This document shows, one piece after another, positions 38,101-46,510 of a DNA stretch of 64,000 bases. The notes below the pieces were generated by a model. The model was not told the origin of the DNA. It worked only from the letters and a program-made list of their open reading frames with translations, and did no database searches. The translations under genes and the position numbers were made by a program. Origin of the DNA: an uncultured Paludibacter sp. (GTDB lineage Bacteria; Bacteroidota; Bacteroidia; Bacteroidales; Paludibacteraceae). The stretch lies in the NCBI GenBank assembly GCA_937897985.1, contig CALCBD010000010.1, forward strand, positions 81,129 to 145,128, written 5' to 3'. Each line of letters starts with the position of its first letter. Positions within the stretch are counted from its first letter, which is position 1.

Positions 38101-38437
38101 TTGCAAATGCATCAGGCAAAATTTCTTCAAGTACTTTTTCGTATTTTTCAGTTACTTCTTTTTCGAGTTTGTCAATGTCGGAATAGATTTTTTCCCTTAA
38201 GTCAATTTCGGTTTCTTCGATCGAAGCTTTGAGCTCATTGATTTTTTTAAGCTCGGGTTCAACAAAGAGTTGGATTTTAGCTTTCAATTCTTCTGTTTTT
38301 GCCCTTAATTCGTCGTGTGATAGATTCTTTACGGTTTCGTAAGCCAGCTTAATTTTATCAACATACGGTTCTATTTCTTTGAGGTCGCGTTGTGCTTTGT
38401 TTCCGAAAAGTTTTTTTAAAACGTCATTAAATCCCAT
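35129..38437 (-). CDS. secA: Protein translocase ATPase SecA
   Basis: This is a 1102-residue motor of the Sec pathway, longer than E. coli SecA (901) as is usual in Bacteroidota because of insertions in the nucleotide-binding domains. Motifs include Walker [11 protein letters not shown] (about 191-200), DEVDSVLID (the DEAD-like box), the preprotein cross-linking region, and [10 protein letters not shown] and [19 protein letters not shown] in the second domain. The C-terminal zinc site [14 protein letters not shown] binds SecB or ribosome. A TATCTTTG box lies 61 bp upstream. Confidence 0.97.
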   Translation of the reverse strand: MGFNDVLKKLFGNKAQRDLKEIEPYVDKIKLAYETVKNLSHDELRAKTEELKAKIQLFVEPELKKINELKASIEETEIDLREKIYSDIDKLEKEVTEKYEKVLEEILPDAFAIMKDTARRLNENPEIVVSANDFDRDLAAKYDFVYIQNDKAHYKNQWTAGGNLLKWEMVHYDVQLFGGVVLHKGKISEMATGEGKTLVATLPVFLNALTHNGVHVVTVNDYLSKRDSEWMGPLYMFHGLSVDCIDKHRPNSEERRQAYMADITFGTNNEFGFDYLRDNMATSPADLVQRKHNYAIVDEVDSVLIDDARTPLIISGPVPKGDDQLFEDLRPKVERLVNTQKTLATRYLADARKLMASADKKEQEEGALALFRSYKGMPNNKPLIKFLSEQGIKAQLLKTEEFYMQENNRNMHIATDPLYFVIDEKNKSIELTDKGIDLITDDSEDSQFFVLPDVGSLIADLEKNKTLSLEERQNQKDEINQNYAIKSERVHTINQLLKAYTLFEKDVEYVVIENKVKIVDEQTGRIMEGRRYSDGLHQAIEAKERVTVEAATQTFATITLQNYFRMYHKLSGMTGTAETEAGELWDIYKLDVVVIPTNRPISRNDLQDRVYKTKREKYIAVIDEIDKLVEAGRPVLVGTTSVEISELLSRMLNGRKIKHNVLNAKLHQREADIVAEAGQKGTVTIATNMAGRGTDIKLTQEVKDAGGLAIIGTERHESRRVDRQLRGRAGRQGDPGSSVFYVCLEDDLMRLFGSERISGIMDKLGFEEGEMIEHSMISKSIERAQKKVEENNFGIRKRLLEYDDVMNSQREVIYSKRRHALMGERIGVDITNMIYDVAESIVENAKNSSDYELLNEELLKIFAMEAPFSESEFGSSRMNELTHHVAEAAMSTFKRKMDKLAAVAFPVIKQVFEKQGQQYENILVPVTDGKRVFNVTTHLETAYNTQGKEVVKSFEKQTLLYVIDDEWKEHLRQLDELRNSVQNASYEQKDPLLIYKLESYGLFKEMIDSMNRKVLSILMRGQIPMREPEQVREARPVQRMDLSRYKTQKDEISNSPAQDPTKQDTREVQRTEPIRVEKKVGRNDPCPCGSGKKFKNCHGANS

Positions 38438-38497
38438 GATATGTTAAATTTTTGTTTTATAGATCTTTAGCTCATTTTCTATTTGAAAAAGAAGGAC

Positions 38498-38505
38498 AAA
38501 GATAC
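38498..38505 (-). promoter_or_regulatory. -7 box of secA promoter
   Basis: On the minus strand this reads TATCTTTG, 61 bp upstream of the secA start. No -33 match at 19-20 bp. Confidence 0.45.
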
Positions 38506-38674
38506 TGATTTTTATTTGGAAATAGGCGAATAAAGTTAATTAATTCTGCCCGGGCTGGTTCTCAAAAACTGCTCCTTAAATTTTCAGAATGTTAAATGAT
38601 AATAAACCCAAATTAAAGTATTGTTATTTAAATAACTGATAATCAATATAGTAATACGGATATGGTGAATAAAT

Positions 38675-40000
38675 TTATAAATCTTTAATTAAAGTGTTGT
38701 CTGTCAATAAGTCCGAATTTTTTTTGAATTCGATATTTTTGTGCCAAAAATTGTCAAGTATCGCATTTTTGTTGGTTAAGAAATCTTCAGAGCCAAATGA
38801 TTCGGTTTTGTCAAATAAAAACCGGATTGTTAACTGATTAATGTCGATGGCAGGTAAAAATGTTTTTGTTTTTTCGGACGAATAAAATACTTCAATAAGT
38901 ACACCTGCTTCGACAAGCTGAGTCAGTATCTGATTTACTAACCTTATCGGCAATCGGAATTCGGAAGCAATTTGCAGCGATGAATACGGTGTTTTTCTGG
39001 CTTCAAATTGCTTTACAATCACGTAAGTAATGAAAAGGGTCAGAAAGTTTTTGTAACGATGACTTATATTCCTCGATTCAATTTCGTAATCATAATTTTG
39101 TATGTTTTGTGAAGCGTATGAAATTTCAGCTCCCAGCAAAACAATCAGACATGAAACCTGTAACCACAACAATAACAGAGGAATAGCTGCAAAACTACCA
39201 TATACTACGTTGTAGCGTGATAAATAAACCTGGCCGTTAATGTACAAAATCTGAAAAAGCTGAAATGCTGAACCTGCAATGATTCCGGCAATCAAAGCAT
39301 TTTTGAATTTTACTTTTGTATTTGGTATTACCAGATACATTACGCTGAATATGACCCAGTTAATAAAATAAGGGGCAAAATAAACACCGAAACGCAACAA
39401 CGGACTAAACAGCTGATGCAGAGCAGCACCGGAAAGAATTGTATTTACATAGATCGAAAAACCACTTGAAATCACAATTAAAATCGGAATAAAAAACATG
39501 GCAGAAAAATAAATCGTGAACTGATTGATAATCGATCGGGCTTTTTTAACCTGCCATATTGCATTAAACGCCAGCTCTACCTGTATGAAAAAATTCATAA
39601 CAGAATACAGTAAAATAGCAATACCCACACCTATAAATATTCCACTCTGAGTTGTGTCAAGATAATGTTTTACAAAACCCATTAATGTGGGAATTAAATC
39701 GGATTGAGCTACAAAGGAATCGTTTAATGCATTCTCAATCAGTGTTTCTACTCCAAAACCCTTACCGACTGCAATTAAAAGAGCAACCATCGGTACAACT
39801 GCAAAAAGTATGGAATAAGTTAATGCTGAAGCTTTAACATTTAAACGGTCGTTGATAAAACCACGTGTTGCAAGAATTACAATCTTAACGAAGCGATATA
39901 CCAATCTTCTTGTCCTCGACAATTCATTTTCGGTCATTTTCCAGATACCATGACTCAGGAAACCGATGATTCTGCTGAAAAATCCAGATTTTTTTGACAT
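38675..40000 (-). CDS. YihY/BrkB-family membrane protein with winged-helix tail
   Basis: This is a 441-residue protein. After a basic N-terminus, LNVKASALTYSILFAVVPMVALLIAV (about 52-77) opens the YihY domain of about six helices, ending LLWLQVSCLIVLLGAEISYA (about 278-297). The remaining about 140 residues are soluble, with a MarR-like helix-turn-helix appearance (LQIASEFRLPIRLVNQILTQLVEAGVLIEV). The family was once called ribonuclease BN by mistake; its function is unknown and a transporter is suspected. Confidence 0.85.
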   Translation of the reverse strand: MSKKSGFFSRIIGFLSHGIWKMTENELSRTRRLVYRFVKIVILATRGFINDRLNVKASALTYSILFAVVPMVALLIAVGKGFGVETLIENALNDSFVAQSDLIPTLMGFVKHYLDTTQSGIFIGVGIAILLYSVMNFFIQVELAFNAIWQVKKARSIINQFTIYFSAMFFIPILIVISSGFSIYVNTILSGAALHQLFSPLLRFGVYFAPYFINWVIFSVMYLVIPNTKVKFKNALIAGIIAGSAFQLFQILYINGQVYLSRYNVVYGSFAAIPLLLLWLQVSCLIVLLGAEISYASQNIQNYDYEIESRNISHRYKNFLTLFITYVIVKQFEARKTPYSSLQIASEFRLPIRLVNQILTQLVEAGVLIEVFYSSEKTKTFLPAIDINQLTIRFLFDKTESFGSEDFLTNKNAILDNFWHKNIEFKKNSDLLTDNTLIKDL

Positions 40001-40028
40001 TTTGTATTGAATTTTGGTAAGTTTTAAA

Positions 40029-40388
40029 AAAACAGCAAGCCTGTAAGCCGGGTTTTGTTTTTTGCCGGAGCAAAACGTTTGTCATTTATCTGGGACACAA
40101 GTCACCCTGTGTCTCTAGCAATCTACCCCCCGGCATCGGACGAGCCATCCTACATGCGCCGGTATACATGATCTTGCAACCCATAAGACGTACGGCTACT
40201 GCTGTTACCAGCAATACCGGTGAGCTTTTACCTCACCTTTTCACCCGTTCCTCACCTGTGGTGGGGTGGTTATTTTCTGTTACGCTGCTCTGCCGTTGCC
40301 GACAGCTTCCCGTTAGGAAATATGGTGCTCTGCGTTGCCCGGACTTTCCTCTCCATCATTAACGGAGCGACAAACCGGCCTGCTGTTT
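40029..40388 (-). ncRNA. rnpB: RNase P RNA, bacterial class A
   Basis: This is the catalytic RNA that matures tRNA 5' ends. On the minus strand the universal block AGAGGAAAGTCCGGGC is at 40338-40353 and the 3' block ACAAAACCCGGCTTACAG at 40043-40060; these pair as helix P4. Terminal helix P1 forms between AAACAGCAGGC at 40388 and GCTTGCTGTTT at the 3' end, followed by a U run that may act as terminator. GTGAGG and GGTAAAAGCTCACC are also typical. The 5' end is set by a -7 box ending 7 bp upstream. Length is about 360 nt. Confidence 0.96.
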
Positions 40389-40394
40389 CAAAAG

Positions 40395-40402
40395 CAAAGG
40401 TA
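40395..40402 (-). promoter_or_regulatory. -7 box of rnpB
   Basis: On the minus strand this reads TACCTTTG, a TAnnTTTG match placed so that transcription would begin at the first base of RNase P helix P1. Confidence 0.68.
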
Positions 40403-40631
40403 CAACTTTTTTAAAAAATAAGGCTTGTCTATCGTTAAACTGCACAAATAATGGGAATACAGGCATAATTTTAACTGATTTTTTTAAAACATAGTCAAAT
40501 CAAAATTAATTAAAGAAATTTTTCTTTTATTGTTCAACATTCTAAGCCGACTTTTGTTATCTGTGTAGAAAATTATAAATAAAGATTGTTTTTTACTTAA
40601 TCTTACGTAGATTTTTTAACATAAGTTATAT

Positions 40632-41945
40632 ATGAAAGGTATAAAAAAGGGAGACAGAGTTGTCATTATCGGAGGAGGATTCGGAGGCTTACAATTAGCT
40701 AAAACATTGCGAAATTCGGATGTTAATGTTGTATTGGTAGACAGGCAGAATCATCATCAGTTTCAACCATTATTTTATCAGGTAGCAAGTGGCAGGTTGG
40801 AACCATCGAGCATTTCCTTTCCGTTCAGAAAGATTTTTCAAAACACAAAGAACATAGATTTTCGCATGGCTGATATTGTTAAAATCATGCCGGAGGAAAA
40901 CAAACTTATGACTTCGTATGACAGAACAATCTGGTATGATCATTTGGTAATAGCTACAGGTTGCAAGACTAACTTTTTTGGAAACAATGAGTTACAGAAA
41001 AATGCTTTCTCGATGAAAACCACTCAGGAAGCAATTGATATCAGAAATAAAATACTATTCAGTTTCGAAAAAGAAATTTTTGCCCGACCCGAAGATAAAC
41101 AGGCATGGATGAATATAATTATCGTTGGTGGAGGCCCTACAGGCGTAGAGTTGTCAGGTGCATTTGCTGAGCTTAAAAACAACGTTTTACCCAAGGATTA
41201 TCACAATATTGATTTTTCAAAATTTAATATTATTCTGCTCGAAGGCAGTAAACATACACTTAACAATATGAGTGAAACTTCAAAAATCGCTTCGCTCCGG
41301 TATCTTGAGGATTTAGGTGTTATTGTGAGAACAGAAACATTATTGAGTTCATATGATGGGGAAACAGCTACGCTTAGCAACGGAGAAAAAATCCCGACTA
41401 AAAATGTGATTTGGGCTGCCGGTGTAACAGGCAATATTATTGATGGCATCAAACCCGAAAATATTGTTCGAAACCGTTACATAGTTGACAGGTTCAACAA
41501 ATTAAAAGATTTTGATAATATATACGCATTAGGCGATGTTGCTTACATGGAAACACCCCGCTATCCGCACGCTCATCCGCAAGTGGCCAATGTAGCAATC
41601 AATCAGGGCCGGAATTTAGGTAGAAATATACTTAAATTACTGAATAATCAACAGGACAAACTCAATGAGTATGAATATAACGATTTGGGAATGATGGCTA
41701 CAATAGGTAAACATAAGGCTGTTGTTGAATTTCCGTTTCTGAAATTTAAAGGACCGGCAGCCTGGTATGTCTGGATGTTTTTACATTTAATGCTCATTTT
41801 AAGCGTGCGCAATAAACTTGTTATTTTCTTCAACTGGGGATGGAGTTATTTCACAAAAGATACTTCTCTTCGATTAATTACACAGATCAATTATAAAAAA
41901 GAAGATATAATTCATTCGAAGGAAGGTGCTGAAAGTCCGAAATAG
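40632..41945 (+). CDS. ndh: Type II NADH:quinone oxidoreductase (NDH-2)
   Basis: This is a 437-residue single-subunit flavoprotein that oxidises NADH and reduces menaquinone without pumping ions. FAD motif VVIIGGGFGGLQLAKTL (about 9-25) is followed by HHQFQPLFYQVASGRLEPSSIS (about 41-62). The NADH motif IIVGGGPTGVELSGAFAEL (about 165-183) and a second FAD contact YALGDVAYME (about 302) are clear. A C-terminal hydrophobic stretch WYVWMFLHLMLILSVRNK anchors it to the membrane. It is monocistronic with its own terminator. Confidence 0.92.
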   Translation: MKGIKKGDRVVIIGGGFGGLQLAKTLRNSDVNVVLVDRQNHHQFQPLFYQVASGRLEPSSISFPFRKIFQNTKNIDFRMADIVKIMPEENKLMTSYDRTIWYDHLVIATGCKTNFFGNNELQKNAFSMKTTQEAIDIRNKILFSFEKEIFARPEDKQAWMNIIIVGGGPTGVELSGAFAELKNNVLPKDYHNIDFSKFNIILLEGSKHTLNNMSETSKIASLRYLEDLGVIVRTETLLSSYDGETATLSNGEKIPTKNVIWAAGVTGNIIDGIKPENIVRNRYIVDRFNKLKDFDNIYALGDVAYMETPRYPHAHPQVANVAINQGRNLGRNILKLLNNQQDKLNEYEYNDLGMMATIGKHKAVVEFPFLKFKGPAAWYVWMFLHLMLILSVRNKLVIFFNWGWSYFTKDTSLRLITQINYKKEDIIHSKEGAESPK

Positions 41946-41970
41946 GAAAAGACAGTTCAATTTGTTTCTG

Positions 41971-42008
41971 AAGCCACTGATTTAAATTTTCAGTGGCTTT
42001 TTTGTTTT
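41971..42008 (+). terminator. Rho-independent terminator after NDH-2
   Basis: AAGCCACTGA (41971-41980) pairs with TCAGTGGCTT (41990-41999), followed by a T-rich run. Confidence 0.9.
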
Positions 42009-42088
42009 TTCAGGATTAGCAGTTTACATTTTTAATTCAGACTTTAACTTTTTTAAAAAAATACATATTTCAACCCCCAAAATGGATA

Positions 42089-42119
42089 TATTTATCGATA
42101 AATAATAAATATTTATCGA
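42089..42119. promoter_or_regulatory. Operator-like palindrome plus phased half site
   Basis: TATTTATCGATAAATA (42089-42104) is a perfect 16-bp palindrome. Its half TATTTATCGA recurs at 42110-42119, exactly 21 bp (two helical turns) downstream and ending 6 bp before the -33 box. The regulator is not identifiable from the window. Confidence 0.6.
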
Positions 42120-42125
42120 AATTAG

Positions 42126-42156
42126 TTTGAAATAAAAAACTATTGAACTATTTTTG
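42126..42156 (+). promoter_or_regulatory. Promoter of the TonB-type receptor
   Basis: -33 TTTG (42126-42129), a 19-bp spacer and -7 TATTTTTG (42149-42156) match the consensus, 33 bp before the start codon. Confidence 0.78.
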
Positions 42157-42188
42157 CACTCAAATAATTTTATTAAATATCAACCAAA

Positions 42189-44702
42189 ATGAAAAAATGT
42201 TTTTTTGTTCTTTTCGTTCTGCTACCGCTGTTTATCAGCGCAGAGAATACTCCCGTAAAATATGAAGTTAAAGGTCAGGCTGTTGATTCTGTCAGTGCAG
42301 AAACAATGCCTTATGCTACATGTACTGTAGTATCAGCAAAAAATCCGCAGCAGGTAATAACCAGATTCGCAAGTGATATCGATGGATATTTTAAAGCAGA
42401 ATTAAAAGCTCCCGGAAGTTACTTGTTGTATGTATCATGTGTAGGAAAAAAGCCGGCATCGGTATATTTTACTGTTGATGCTAAGAAGAATGAAGTTCAG
42501 TTAGGTAAAATCGGACTCTCAAACAGTCAGCAATCACTGAAAGAATTAGATGTAATCGCAACCAGGCCATTAATTAAGGCGGAAGCTGATAAAATAACGT
42601 ACGATGCCGAACAGGATCCCGAGTCCAAATCATCGACCGTGCTCGACATGTTACGCAAAGTACCTATGGTAACCGTTGATGGACAGGACAATATACAATT
42701 GAAAGGATCGACTAATTTTAAGTTTTTTCTTAACGGAAAACCCACAAACATGTTCAACAATAATCCGGGATTAATACTGAAAAGTATGCCATCGAATATG
42801 GTAAAGAACATAGAAGTAATCACACAACCGGGAGCAAAATATGATGCAGAAGGAATTGGCGGTATTATTAACATCGTAACAATGCAGAAAACGAATACCA
42901 ATGGTTATTCTGCCACAATTAACGCACAAACTTCATCACGGGGATCTTATGGCACCGGTTTGAACTTAATGCTTCAAAGCGGGAAATTCAGTTTCTCGGG
43001 AAATTTTAACTACATGTATAACAAACAATTTCCGGTTACTACTTCCACCGAAAGGCATTCGTACGTAACAGGTGCGCCGTATCCTTATGGTCGCCAGACT
43101 GCTACAGTTGAAAATCCTACTCCAATGCAATTCGGAAGCGGACAGTTGAGTTATGATCTGGACACAGCCAATCTGATTACACTTTCGTTCAATCGTCGGT
43201 ATGGCCGTCCAAACAGCACAACCGAAGCTTTGACTGAAGATTTTGATGCTAACATGAACAAAGTTTTTGAATACTCACAAAAAAGCACTCAACATCAAAG
43301 CTGGGGTTCGACCGATTTTGGTTTGGATTATCAGAAAACATTCAAAAAGAAAGGTGAATTGTTTACTCTCTCATATAAATTAAGTAACACTCCGAACAGT
43401 AGCGATTACGAAGCTGAGAATACAATTAATACTTTATATTCAACCCATCCTCAACCGGGATTATCACAATGGAGCAGTAGTAATAACGTTGCTTCATCGG
43501 ATGAACATACATTTCAGACTGATTATACACTTCCGTTAGCAAAAGGACAGACACTTGAAATGGGAGCAAAATATATCATCCGTCTCAATGACAGTAAAAC
43601 TGACGAAAATTATAAATATTTTGATTTTTCAAAACCATTTCCTTATCAACCTTATATTTCAACCGATAGTCTTTCAATGTTTAACAACGATCTGGATATT
43701 CTCGGTACTTACGCAAGTTACACCGGTAATATCGGGAAGTGGAGTCTGAAAGGTGGTTTGCGTTATGAGTATACATGGTTGAAGGCAGAATTTGACAATG
43801 AAAACAAAAATTTCTCAACTGATTATAGTTCATTGGTACCTTCGGCGATTATTACATACCGTTTAACCGATATGAAGAGTCTGAAATTAGGTTACAATAA
43901 GCGTATTCAGCGTCCCGGAATAGGTTATCTTAATCCTTATGTCGATCGTCGTGATCCTAATTATATCAGCTATGGTAATCCGAAGCTCGATCCTGAAAAC
44001 AGTCATAGTATAACACTTGGATACAGTAGTTTTACGGCTAAATATAATGTTAGTACTGAGTTGGCATATACCTTTGTAAATAACGGAATAGAGGAATATT
44101 CTTTCATTAAAAACGGCAGTACGGTTCAGGAAATTACTTATGGCAATATCGGGCATAAAAAACAGCTTGGAGTTAACGTATTTGGTAGTTACAGAGGTTT
44201 AAAATGGCTTAATGTTTATACAAATTGTAATCTGAATTATGTGGATATGAAAAGTGATACATACAATCTGGCAAATAACGGGTTTACAGGCAGGTTTTAT
44301 CTGGGTGGAACATTTATGCTTCCTAAAGATTTCCGAATCAGTACAGGTGGAGGAGGCAATCTTCCTCAGGTTAATCTGCAGGGAAGTCAATCAGCATTTT
44401 ATTTCAGTTATGCAGCTCTTTCAAAAGATTTTCTTAAAAAACGGTTAAATGTATCGGTAAGTGGAGTATATTTGCCTCAATCACATATAGTTGTAACTAC
44501 CAAAGGAATAAACAGTACGACAGGCGCTACGACTTTTGACCAAAGAACAGATGTACATTTAACTAAAAATACTGAGTTAAGACTGAATATTTCCTACCGT
44601 ATCGGAAACATCAATGCACAGGTTAAGAAGACAAAGGCAACCATATCTAACGACGATCAAAAAGATAAACAAAACAGCAGTATGGGTCAATCGCCAATGT
44701 AA
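42189..44702 (+). CDS. Outer-membrane TonB-dependent-receptor-like beta-barrel protein
   Basis: This is an 837-residue exported protein with signal peptide MKKCFFVLFVLLPLFISA. Residues about 25-115 form a carboxypeptidase-regulatory-like beta sandwich (EVKGQAVDSVSAETMPYATC). A plug domain follows (VLDMLRKVPMVTVDGQDNIQLKGSTNFKFFLNGKP, about 148-182), with GAKYDAEGIGGIINIVT. The rest is a strand-rich barrel containing YNKRIQRPGIGYLNPYVDRRDPNY, the signature of the Bacteroidota outer-membrane beta-barrel family related to TonB receptors. No SusD partner is adjacent, so a glycan PUL is unlikely. Ligand unknown. A palindrome upstream of the promoter indicates specific control. Confidence 0.85.
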   Translation: MKKCFFVLFVLLPLFISAENTPVKYEVKGQAVDSVSAETMPYATCTVVSAKNPQQVITRFASDIDGYFKAELKAPGSYLLYVSCVGKKPASVYFTVDAKKNEVQLGKIGLSNSQQSLKELDVIATRPLIKAEADKITYDAEQDPESKSSTVLDMLRKVPMVTVDGQDNIQLKGSTNFKFFLNGKPTNMFNNNPGLILKSMPSNMVKNIEVITQPGAKYDAEGIGGIINIVTMQKTNTNGYSATINAQTSSRGSYGTGLNLMLQSGKFSFSGNFNYMYNKQFPVTTSTERHSYVTGAPYPYGRQTATVENPTPMQFGSGQLSYDLDTANLITLSFNRRYGRPNSTTEALTEDFDANMNKVFEYSQKSTQHQSWGSTDFGLDYQKTFKKKGELFTLSYKLSNTPNSSDYEAENTINTLYSTHPQPGLSQWSSSNNVASSDEHTFQTDYTLPLAKGQTLEMGAKYIIRLNDSKTDENYKYFDFSKPFPYQPYISTDSLSMFNNDLDILGTYASYTGNIGKWSLKGGLRYEYTWLKAEFDNENKNFSTDYSSLVPSAIITYRLTDMKSLKLGYNKRIQRPGIGYLNPYVDRRDPNYISYGNPKLDPENSHSITLGYSSFTAKYNVSTELAYTFVNNGIEEYSFIKNGSTVQEITYGNIGHKKQLGVNVFGSYRGLKWLNVYTNCNLNYVDMKSDTYNLANNGFTGRFYLGGTFMLPKDFRISTGGGGNLPQVNLQGSQSAFYFSYAALSKDFLKKRLNVSVSGVYLPQSHIVVTTKGINSTTGATTFDQRTDVHLTKNTELRLNISYRIGNINAQVKKTKATISNDDQKDKQNSSMGQSPM

Positions 44703-44718
44703 AATCATAAAAATCAGA

Positions 44719-44751
44719 TAAAAAAAAACGGGAAGTTTCCCGTTTTTTTTT
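44719..44751. terminator. Bidirectional terminator between the receptor and trpB
   Basis: AAAAAAAACGGGAA and TTCCCGTTTTTTTT form a short GC-centred stem flanked by A and T runs, usable from both convergent genes. Confidence 0.88.
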
Positions 44752-44765
44752 GTCTTGTAAGGAAA

Positions 44766-46130
44766 TCAGGCAAGTTTTTCGAGTTGATTTACATTCCTGT
44801 CAATTTCTTCCTGCGATAATGAGTAGTTGACCAAATCTCCTGCAAAATACTGGTCGTAAGCGGTCATATCCACCAATCCATGTCCCGAAAGATTAAACAA
44901 TATTGTTTTTTGAATGCCTTCTTCCCTGCATTTCAGAGCTTCACTGATAGCAGCCGAAATGGCATGTGCCGATTCGGGAGCTGGAACGATACCTTCAGTC
45001 TGAGCGAAGAGTACCCCGGCTTTGAATGAATCCAGCTGGTCAATATCAACAGCTTCCATTAATCCATCTTTCATCAGTTGACTAACGATGGTTCCGGCCC
45101 CGTGATAACGCAAACCTCCTGCATGGATATGGGCGGGTGAGAAATTATGTCCGAGGGTAAACATAGGTAAAAGAGGAGTATAACCTGCTTCATCACCAAA
45201 ATCATATTCAAATTTGCCTCTTGTAAGTTTGGGACACGAAGCTGGTTCGGCAGCAATATACCGTGTATTTTTTCCTTCTTTAATGCTGTGTCGCATGAAT
45301 GGGAATGCAATTCCGGAAAAGTTGGAACCTCCTCCGAAACAGCCTATTACAATATCGGGATATTCACCCGCCATTTCCATTTGCTTTTCTGCTTCCTGTC
45401 CGATAATAGTCTGGTGCAGGGAAACATGATTCAGAACACTGCCCAAAGTGTATTTGCAATTGGGAGTGCTCATTGCCAGTTCGATAGCCTCTGAAATAGC
45501 TGTTCCAAGACTGCCCTGATAATTCGGATTTTCAGTAATCGTTTTACGACCGGCTTTTGTTGACATACTCGGCGACGCTATGACCTGTGCACCCCATGTT
45601 TGCATTAACGACCGGCGATATGGTTTTTGTTCATAACTGATTTTCACCATATAAACTGCCAGTTCGAGTCCGAATGTTTTAGCGGCAAGCGATAAAGCTG
45701 TTCCCCACTGACCTGCACCTGTTTCGGTAGTTATATTTGTAATACCTTCCTTTTTACAATAATAAGCCTGAGCTAATGCCGAATTCAGCTTATGGGAACC
45801 TACCGGACTTACACTTTCATTTTTAAAATAAATATGTGCAGGCGTATCCAGGGCTTTTTCCAAACCGTAAGCCCGAACCAATGGTGTCGGACGGTAAATT
45901 TTCAATTTTTCACGAACTTCTTCGGGAATATCAATCCAGGGATCAGTTTGATTAAACTCCTGTTGACAAAGTTCCTGTGCAAATACAGGATACAAATCTT
46001 CTGCTTTCATCGGCATTTTTGTTCCCGGATTTAAAATTGGCATTGGTTTGTTAACCATGTCAGCCTGAATGTTATACCATTGGGTTGGTAATTCGCTTTC
46101 AGGCAAAATAAATTTTTTTGTACGATCCAT
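44766..46130 (-). CDS. trpB: Tryptophan synthase beta chain, TrpB2 type
   Basis: This 454-residue PLP enzyme belongs to the longer TrpB2 group (about 430-460 residues, versus about 400 for TrpB1). The PLP lysine is Lys114 in GSHKLNSALAQAYY. ETGAGQWGTALSLAA (about 138-152) and the phosphate-binding GCFGGGSNFSG (about 268) are clear. It would join indole and serine to make tryptophan. TrpB2 proteins often lack a TrpA partner, and none is adjacent here; indole salvage is one possibility. The upstream leader encodes a Trp-rich peptide and a terminator, indicating control by tryptophan supply. Confidence 0.93.
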   Translation of the reverse strand: MDRTKKFILPESELPTQWYNIQADMVNKPMPILNPGTKMPMKAEDLYPVFAQELCQQEFNQTDPWIDIPEEVREKLKIYRPTPLVRAYGLEKALDTPAHIYFKNESVSPVGSHKLNSALAQAYYCKKEGITNITTETGAGQWGTALSLAAKTFGLELAVYMVKISYEQKPYRRSLMQTWGAQVIASPSMSTKAGRKTITENPNYQGSLGTAISEAIELAMSTPNCKYTLGSVLNHVSLHQTIIGQEAEKQMEMAGEYPDIVIGCFGGGSNFSGIAFPFMRHSIKEGKNTRYIAAEPASCPKLTRGKFEYDFGDEAGYTPLLPMFTLGHNFSPAHIHAGGLRYHGAGTIVSQLMKDGLMEAVDIDQLDSFKAGVLFAQTEGIVPAPESAHAISAAISEALKCREEGIQKTILFNLSGHGLVDMTAYDQYFAGDLVNYSLSQEEIDRNVNQLEKLA

Positions 46131-46174
46131 AACTTATATGATTTTATTTGTGAAAATTTGAGCGGTATAAAATA

Positions 46175-46206
46175 AAAAAGCCTGTTGTGTATTCAAACAA
46201 CAGGCT
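46175..46206 (-). terminator. Attenuator terminator upstream of trpB
   Basis: On the minus strand AGCCTGTTG (46206-46198), a 10-nt loop and CAACAGGCT (46187-46179) are followed by TTTTTTATTTTAT. It lies after the Trp leader peptide and 45-75 nt before the trpB start, so it can stop transcription before the gene. Confidence 0.85.
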
Positions 46207-46280
46207 GTATGTCAGATTATTTACTTTACTTATTATAATACGGCAAAATCACCCTCATTGTTTGTAATGATTGATTTGCC
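46194..46280 (-). promoter_or_regulatory. Competing RNA structures of the trp attenuator
   Basis: Two exclusive pairings are visible on the minus strand. GGCAAATCA (46280-46272, beginning within the second Trp codon) pairs with TGATTTTGCC (46251-46242). CAAACAATG (46264-46256), in the loop of that hairpin, can instead pair with TGTTGTTTG (46202-46194), which overlaps the 5' arm of the terminator and would act as antiterminator. Confidence 0.6.
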
Positions 46281-46314
46281 AGCGCCAATAGGAAGAAAAA
46301 TTTTTAAAAGACAT
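46255..46314 (-). CDS. trpL: trp leader peptide (19 residues, Trp-Arg-Trp)
   Basis: ATG at 46314 to TGA at 46257-46255 encodes MSFKNFSSYWRWQINHYKQ. Two tryptophan codons one codon apart (positions 10 and 12; bases 46287-46285 and 46281-46279) in a 19-residue peptide are far above chance for a rare residue. The ORF starts about 18 nt after the expected transcript start and ends 49 nt before an intrinsic terminator, ahead of trpB. This is the standard layout of ribosome-mediated attenuation. Too short for gene finders; no ribosome-binding site is obvious, as is normal in Bacteroidota. Confidence 0.8.
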   Translation of the reverse strand: MSFKNFSSYWRWQINHYKQ

Positions 46315-46338
46315 TTGTTAAAACTGAATTATGATTTG

Positions 46339-46369
46339 CAAAGATAATAACAATTTTTAAAAATCAAAA
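46339..46369 (-). promoter_or_regulatory. Promoter of trpL-trpB
   Basis: On the minus strand -33 TTTTG (46369-46365), an 18-bp spacer and -7 TATCTTTG (46346-46339) place the transcript start near 46332. Confidence 0.7.
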
Positions 46370-46470
46370 GATAAAGATGTTTTTTTTGATTAAATTGTAA
46401 CTTAAAAAAATCATTTTTATTCATTTTAATTGTTTTATTGGTTGATTAGTCATATTAAGATTAAAAATAC

Positions 46471-46478
46471 TATTTTTG
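46471..46478 (+). promoter_or_regulatory. -7 box of the yicC-gmk-nadD operon
   Basis: TATTTTTG matches TAnnTTTG, 33 bp before the yicC start, divergent from the trp promoter. Confidence 0.55.
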
Positions 46479-46510
46479 CGGATAAAATATAACTTTATTA
46501 AAAGTACTAA

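Noticed and set aside
40168..40414. Two overlapping plus-strand open frames of about 64 codons
   Set aside because: They lie entirely on the complement of RNase P RNA, whose conserved blocks explain the sequence.
42527..42901. Minus-strand open frame inside the receptor gene
   Set aside because: Antisense shadow; the plus-strand plug domain explains this region.
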